Position numbers and translations under genes: made by a program. The notes below the pieces were generated by a model, which had not been told where the DNA came from, ran no database searches, and saw only the letters and a list, made by a program, of their open reading frames with translations. Positions 60,970-64,000 of a DNA stretch of 64,000 nucleotides are shown in pieces. The stretch's first letter is position 1, and the number at the start of each line of letters is the position of its first letter. The DNA comes from JANNMJ01 sp031425525 (GTDB taxonomy: Bacteria > Bacteroidota > Bacteroidia > Cytophagales > Hymenobacteraceae), in assembly GCA_031425525.1 (NCBI GenBank), contig JANPJM010000079.1, positions 58,056 to 122,055 of the forward strand, given 5' to 3'.

Positions 60970-61313
60970 AGGGTAAACGCAGCAAAAGGAAGTCCCAAAG
61001 GGGGCACCGTTTGGTAGAAAAACAGGTGACCATCAACTCGATGCGCCCCTGGGCGGGGCATCCTTGTAGCTACAAGGGTGCCCCGCCCAGGGGCGCATCG
61101 CCCCGTTTTGGTGGCTGCTGCCACCGAACGGCGTCCCTTCGTTCAGGGGCACTACGCTGCGTGCCAGCAAGGAGGTAAGTACTGCGCCAAAAGTAAATAG
61201 ATAACGTGAGTCTCGTAACTTTTTGACAGCCAATACTCTGGCTTGCAGCTAGAAGCTTGTGGCTAGCTACTTAAATCACGTGGGTCACGACCGGATTTTG
61301 CTGCGTTTACCCT
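60970..61313. mobile_element. MITE-like element with 18-bp terminal inverted repeats
   Basis: AGGGTAAACGCAGCAAAA (60970-60987) and its exact complement (61296-61313) bound 344 bp that hold no open frame of note. Inside is a 62-nt near-perfect palindrome (61039-61100). A second copy starts at 63841. The gene-free spacer 60902-61630 otherwise holds only unassigned sequence before the next SBBP gene. No target duplication was recognised. Confidence 0.7.
61039..61100. repeat. 62-nt near-perfect palindrome inside the MITE-like element
   Basis: The arms CGATGCGCCCCTGGGCGGGG... and complement have one mismatch in 30 bp, centred on TGTAGCTACA. A matching palindrome occurs at 63908-63970 in the second copy. 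Confidence 0.85.
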
Positions 61314-61630
61314 GCGGGTGGAGTCTACTGCCAACGCCATAGCGAAGCGCCCCCCAGCGGGCGCCGGGCTAGCGGCGGCGTACGTTCGGCACACGCTAGC
61401 CCGTGTTCACCGAGTGAACAGACCGGTTCGTCGAAAACACCCGGCGCGCCTGGCTGGCTTTCATAGATTCGTAGCGATCTATCCTCCTGTCGGTATTCTT
61501 CCACCCTTTTTGTGGCAGTACGCTCCCTTCTCCCCGGTGAAAGAAAAGCGTAGCGTTCCCCGAACCCCGCCGCAAGTTCCCCGAAACCCGAAACCCGTTT
61601 TTTTACCGTTCACCCCCACCTCCAACTCCG

Positions 61631-63703
61631 ATGCGGTTTTCTTTTCCCCAGCGGTTACGGCCACTGTTTCTATTGGCGCTGCTGCTGCTGTTGAGCGCCG
61701 CCCACCCCCTCTGCGCCCAAACCCCCGCCTGGCTGGATGCTACCAGCCCCGGCGCGGGGGCGGGCAAAAGCACCGCCGTCGATGCGGCGGGCAATACCTA
61801 TGTCACGGGCTCCTTCATCGGCACGGCCACCTTCGGCGCTATCACCCTCACCAGTGCTGGGTCCTTTGATATCTTCGTGGCGAAGCGTAACCCAGCGGGC
61901 GTCTGGCAATGGGCTACCCGCGCGGGGGGCAGTAGTGATGACTCTGGCAACGGCGTGGCCGTGGATGGCAGTGGCAACGTGGTGGTAACCGGAGAATTCA
62001 ACAGCCCGACCATCTCCTTCGGCGCCACCACGCTCACGAACGCCACGGGGTCGGGGGATCTCTTCGTAGCGAAGCTCACGCCGACGGGCGCCTGGCAGTG
62101 GGCCACCGGCGCGGGATCGAGTGATGATGCCTCTGGCAGCTCCGTGGCCGTGGATGGCAGCGACAACGTGGTGGTCACGGGTTTCTTCCGCAGCCCGACC
62201 ATCACTTTTGGCACCATCACACTCACTAATGCTGCCGCACTGGAGTATGACATCTTCGTGGCGAAGCTCACGCCGACGGGCGCCTGGCAGTGGGCCACCA
62301 GCGCGGGATCGAGTGATGATGACTCTGGCAGCTCCGTGGCCGTGGATGGCAGCGGCAATGTGGTGGTCACCGGATTCTTTGCCAGCCCGACCCTCACCTT
62401 CGGCGCTACCACGCTCACTAGTGCGGGGGGCTATAGTGACATCTTCCTCGCCCGCCTCCTGCCAGACGGAGACTTGCTTGGCGGCACGGTCTATCTGGAT
62501 ACCAATGGCGACGGCACCCGCACTGCTGGCGAGGGGTTGGCGCCGCTGCCCGTGATGGTGGAGGGACAACCGGGGCCGTTTTACCTGACCACCACGGCCG
62601 GAGCGTTTGGTGTTGGGGTGCCGCCGGGCACGTATACCCTCTCGCTGCCGAACCCACCCGGCTATCATACCGTCACGCCTGCTACGCATAGCGCCGCGTT
62701 TACGGCTGCCAGCCAGGTTGATACCACCAACCATTTCGGTTTGCACCCAACGGGTAGTTTCAACGACCTGCGCGTTACGCTCACGGCTAATAGCCTTTTG
62801 CGGGCCGGCCGTTCCTCCCGCTACGTCGTCACCTGCTACAACCCCGGCACCACGGTCCAAAGCGGCGTAACGGCCTCCCTGACGCTGGATCCGCAGATTA
62901 CCTACACGGCCAGCGTGCCGGCTGCCACCACCGTATCGGGCCAAGTGGTGACGTGGAATGTCGGCACATTGGCCCCCTTCCAGAGCCGTTCGTTCGAGGT
63001 TACGGGCGTCCTGCCTACCACGATTCCACGCGGCGATTCGGTTACATCTGTGGCCACGCTCACCTCGGCCCTGGCGGAGGTAACACCTGCCGATAATACC
63101 GACGCCATTACCAGCCTCATCGTCGGTTCTTATGACCCGAACGACAAGCAGGTGTCGGCCACGCGCCTGACGCCGGCCCAGGTGCAAGCCGGCCCGTGGC
63201 TCACGTACACCATCCGGTTTCAGAATACGGGCAACGATACGGCCTTTGCCGTTTTGCTGCGCGATACGCTCAGCGCGCACGTGCAGCGCGGCACGTTGGA
63301 GGTACTCGCCGCCTCCCACCCCATGACGTGGCAACTCAAGGGGGCGGGCGTTGCCGACTTCCGTTTCGACCACATTTTGCTGCCCGATTCGGGCCGCAAC
63401 GAGGTGGCGTCGCACGGGTTCGTCCAGTACCGGGTGCGGGTTTTGCCAACGCTCGCCTTGGGCGACGAGGTGCGGAATGCGGCGGATATCTACTTCGACT
63501 TCAACGCACCGGTTCGGACGAACACCGCCGTCACGCAGGTGCGGATGCCGCTGGGCACGGGCGCCGCTACGCCGCGCTTACTGGCCAGCCTGTACCCCAA
63601 TCCCGCCACCCACACCGTGCGCGTAACACTGGAAATACCAACGGCAAACGTACTTCAGTTCCGCGTGCTGAACGCCTTGGGCCAAGTGGTTTGGCAGGAG
63701 TAA
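61631..63703 (+). CDS. SBBP-repeat protein with DUF11-like domains and truncated T9SS domain
   Basis: This 690-residue protein has a signal peptide (LLLLLSAAHPLCAQ), four SBBP units (about 30-275), and an SdrD B/carboxypeptidase-regulatory-like unit (GGTVYLDTNGDGTRTAGEGLAPL). DUF11-like Ig domains follow, including the Bacteroidota block SYDPNDKQVSATRL, LTYTIRFQNTGNDTAF, SHGFVQYRVRV and NAADIYFDFNAPVRTNT. The T9SS domain begins (LASLYPNPATHTVRVTLEI) but stops at an in-frame TAA after VVWQE. The missing end continues in frame to 63829. As read, the protein should be exported to the periplasm but fail T9SS sorting. Confidence 0.85.
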   Translation: MRFSFPQRLRPLFLLALLLLLSAAHPLCAQTPAWLDATSPGAGAGKSTAVDAAGNTYVTGSFIGTATFGAITLTSAGSFDIFVAKRNPAGVWQWATRAGGSSDDSGNGVAVDGSGNVVVTGEFNSPTISFGATTLTNATGSGDLFVAKLTPTGAWQWATGAGSSDDASGSSVAVDGSDNVVVTGFFRSPTITFGTITLTNAAALEYDIFVAKLTPTGAWQWATSAGSSDDDSGSSVAVDGSGNVVVTGFFASPTLTFGATTLTSAGGYSDIFLARLLPDGDLLGGTVYLDTNGDGTRTAGEGLAPLPVMVEGQPGPFYLTTTAGAFGVGVPPGTYTLSLPNPPGYHTVTPATHSAAFTAASQVDTTNHFGLHPTGSFNDLRVTLTANSLLRAGRSSRYVVTCYNPGTTVQSGVTASLTLDPQITYTASVPAATTVSGQVVTWNVGTLAPFQSRSFEVTGVLPTTIPRGDSVTSVATLTSALAEVTPADNTDAITSLIVGSYDPNDKQVSATRLTPAQVQAGPWLTYTIRFQNTGNDTAFAVLLRDTLSAHVQRGTLEVLAASHPMTWQLKGAGVADFRFDHILLPDSGRNEVASHGFVQYRVRVLPTLALGDEVRNAADIYFDFNAPVRTNTAVTQVRMPLGTGAATPRLLASLYPNPATHTVRVTLEIPTANVLQFRVLNALGQVVWQE

Positions 63704-63829
63704 ACAGCCGTCGCAAGTGGTCAAGTGAACCGCAACCTGCCCGCCGGGCAGTGGCCAGCCGGCGTGTACCACGTCCAGATCCGCTGCGGCGCGCAAAGCA
63801 CCACCCAGCAGTTGGTAGTGCAGCCGTAA
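63704..63829 (+). pseudogene. Cut-off C-terminal end of the T9SS sorting domain
   Basis: Directly after the TAA at 63701-63703 the same frame continues for 41 codons (SGQVNRNLPAGQWPAGVYHVQ... to QLVVQP) and ends with TAA at 63827-63829. These residues match the last part of a T9SS type A domain, so a single nonsense change (or sequencing error) separates them from the main gene. Confidence 0.85.
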
Positions 63830-63840
63830 AGGAGGGGGGC

Positions 63841-64000
63841 AGGGTAAACGCATCAAAAGCCCCCCAAAGGGGACACCGTTTGGCAGAAAAATAGGTGACC
63901 ATCAACCCGATGCGCCCCTGGGCGGGGGCCCCTTGTAGCTACAAGGGTGCCCCCCCCAGGGGCGCCTCGCCCCCGTTTGGTGGCGGGGGCCACCGAACCG
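63841..64000. mobile_element. Second MITE-like copy, cut by the window edge
   Basis: AGGGTAAACGCATCAAAA (63841-63858) matches the terminal repeat of the element at 60970 with one difference, and the similarity continues through the palindrome to the window end. It begins 12 bp after the last SBBP reading frame. Confidence 0.75.

Noticed and set aside
61670..63415. 581-codon open frame antisense to the third SBBP gene
   Set aside because: Repetition follows the sense-strand SBBP units; the sense strand has signal peptide and known domains.

Overview
The window looks like chromosomal DNA of a GC-rich member of the Bacteroidota, most likely Cytophagales and Hymenobacter-like; the genus is inferred, not shown. 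Three signs support this. Several genes and the tRNA carry the Bacteroidota promoter box TAnnTTTG. At least five large secreted proteins have or had a type IX secretion (T9SS) C-terminal domain ending in a form of RRLVVE. The housekeeping set fits too (tgt, ECF sigma factor, zapA-rny, typA, folA-fmt, bifunctional DAHP synthase/chorismate mutase).

Layout. 1-5.7 kb: the 5' part of a secreted MAM-like protein, tgt, a back-to-back promoter, a membrane glycosyltransferase overlapping an ECF sigma factor, and rsmG. 5.7-8.1 kb: a dead IS630-family element split by a second dead IS630-family element. 8.1-13.8 kb: a membrane-anchored protein, a YheT-type hydrolase and a mirror-symmetric cluster of two MbnH-like di-haem peroxidases around two MbnP-like lipoproteins. 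13.9-16 kb: rpsT, folA, fmt. 16-19 kb: an 880-residue T9SS adhesin-like protein. 19-23.7 kb: a fatty-acid beta-oxidation operon (marR, fadN-like, thiolase) with a MarR-type operator, then hicAB. 23.7-27.2 kb: tRNA-Ala and an Oar-like TonB-dependent receptor. 27.5-30.2 kb: a helical protein of unknown function, a 42-bp tandem array and an SBBP-repeat T9SS protein. 30.2-48.6 kb: mostly housekeeping genes (NlpC/P60, GlcD-like oxidase, rny, zapA, TrmH-like, endonuclease III-like, PAP2, CpeT-like lipoprotein, typA, msrB, AT-hook protein, M42 peptidase, BtuF-like). 48.6-56.4 kb: shikimate genes aroA, aroB and DAHP synthase/chorismate mutase, proline dehydrogenase, an RsmI-like methylase and an alpha/beta hydrolase. 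56.5-64 kb: a second 42-bp array, a second helical protein, three SBBP-repeat secreted proteins, and a MITE-like element present 1.2 times.

The strongest candidates for something new are the following. Two unrelated tandem arrays of exactly 42 bp each sit beside a member of what appears to be one family of small helical proteins, and each set lies next to SBBP-repeat T9SS genes; the first array contains a perfect 48-bp palindrome. The mirrored MbnH/MbnP cluster suggests two co-transcribed copper-handling pairs. A MITE-like element has 18-bp terminal inverted repeats and a 62-nt internal palindrome. An in-frame TAA cuts the T9SS signal of the last SBBP protein. Many gene spacers carry a long, near-perfect inverted repeat, and several of these fall into recurring sequence families.
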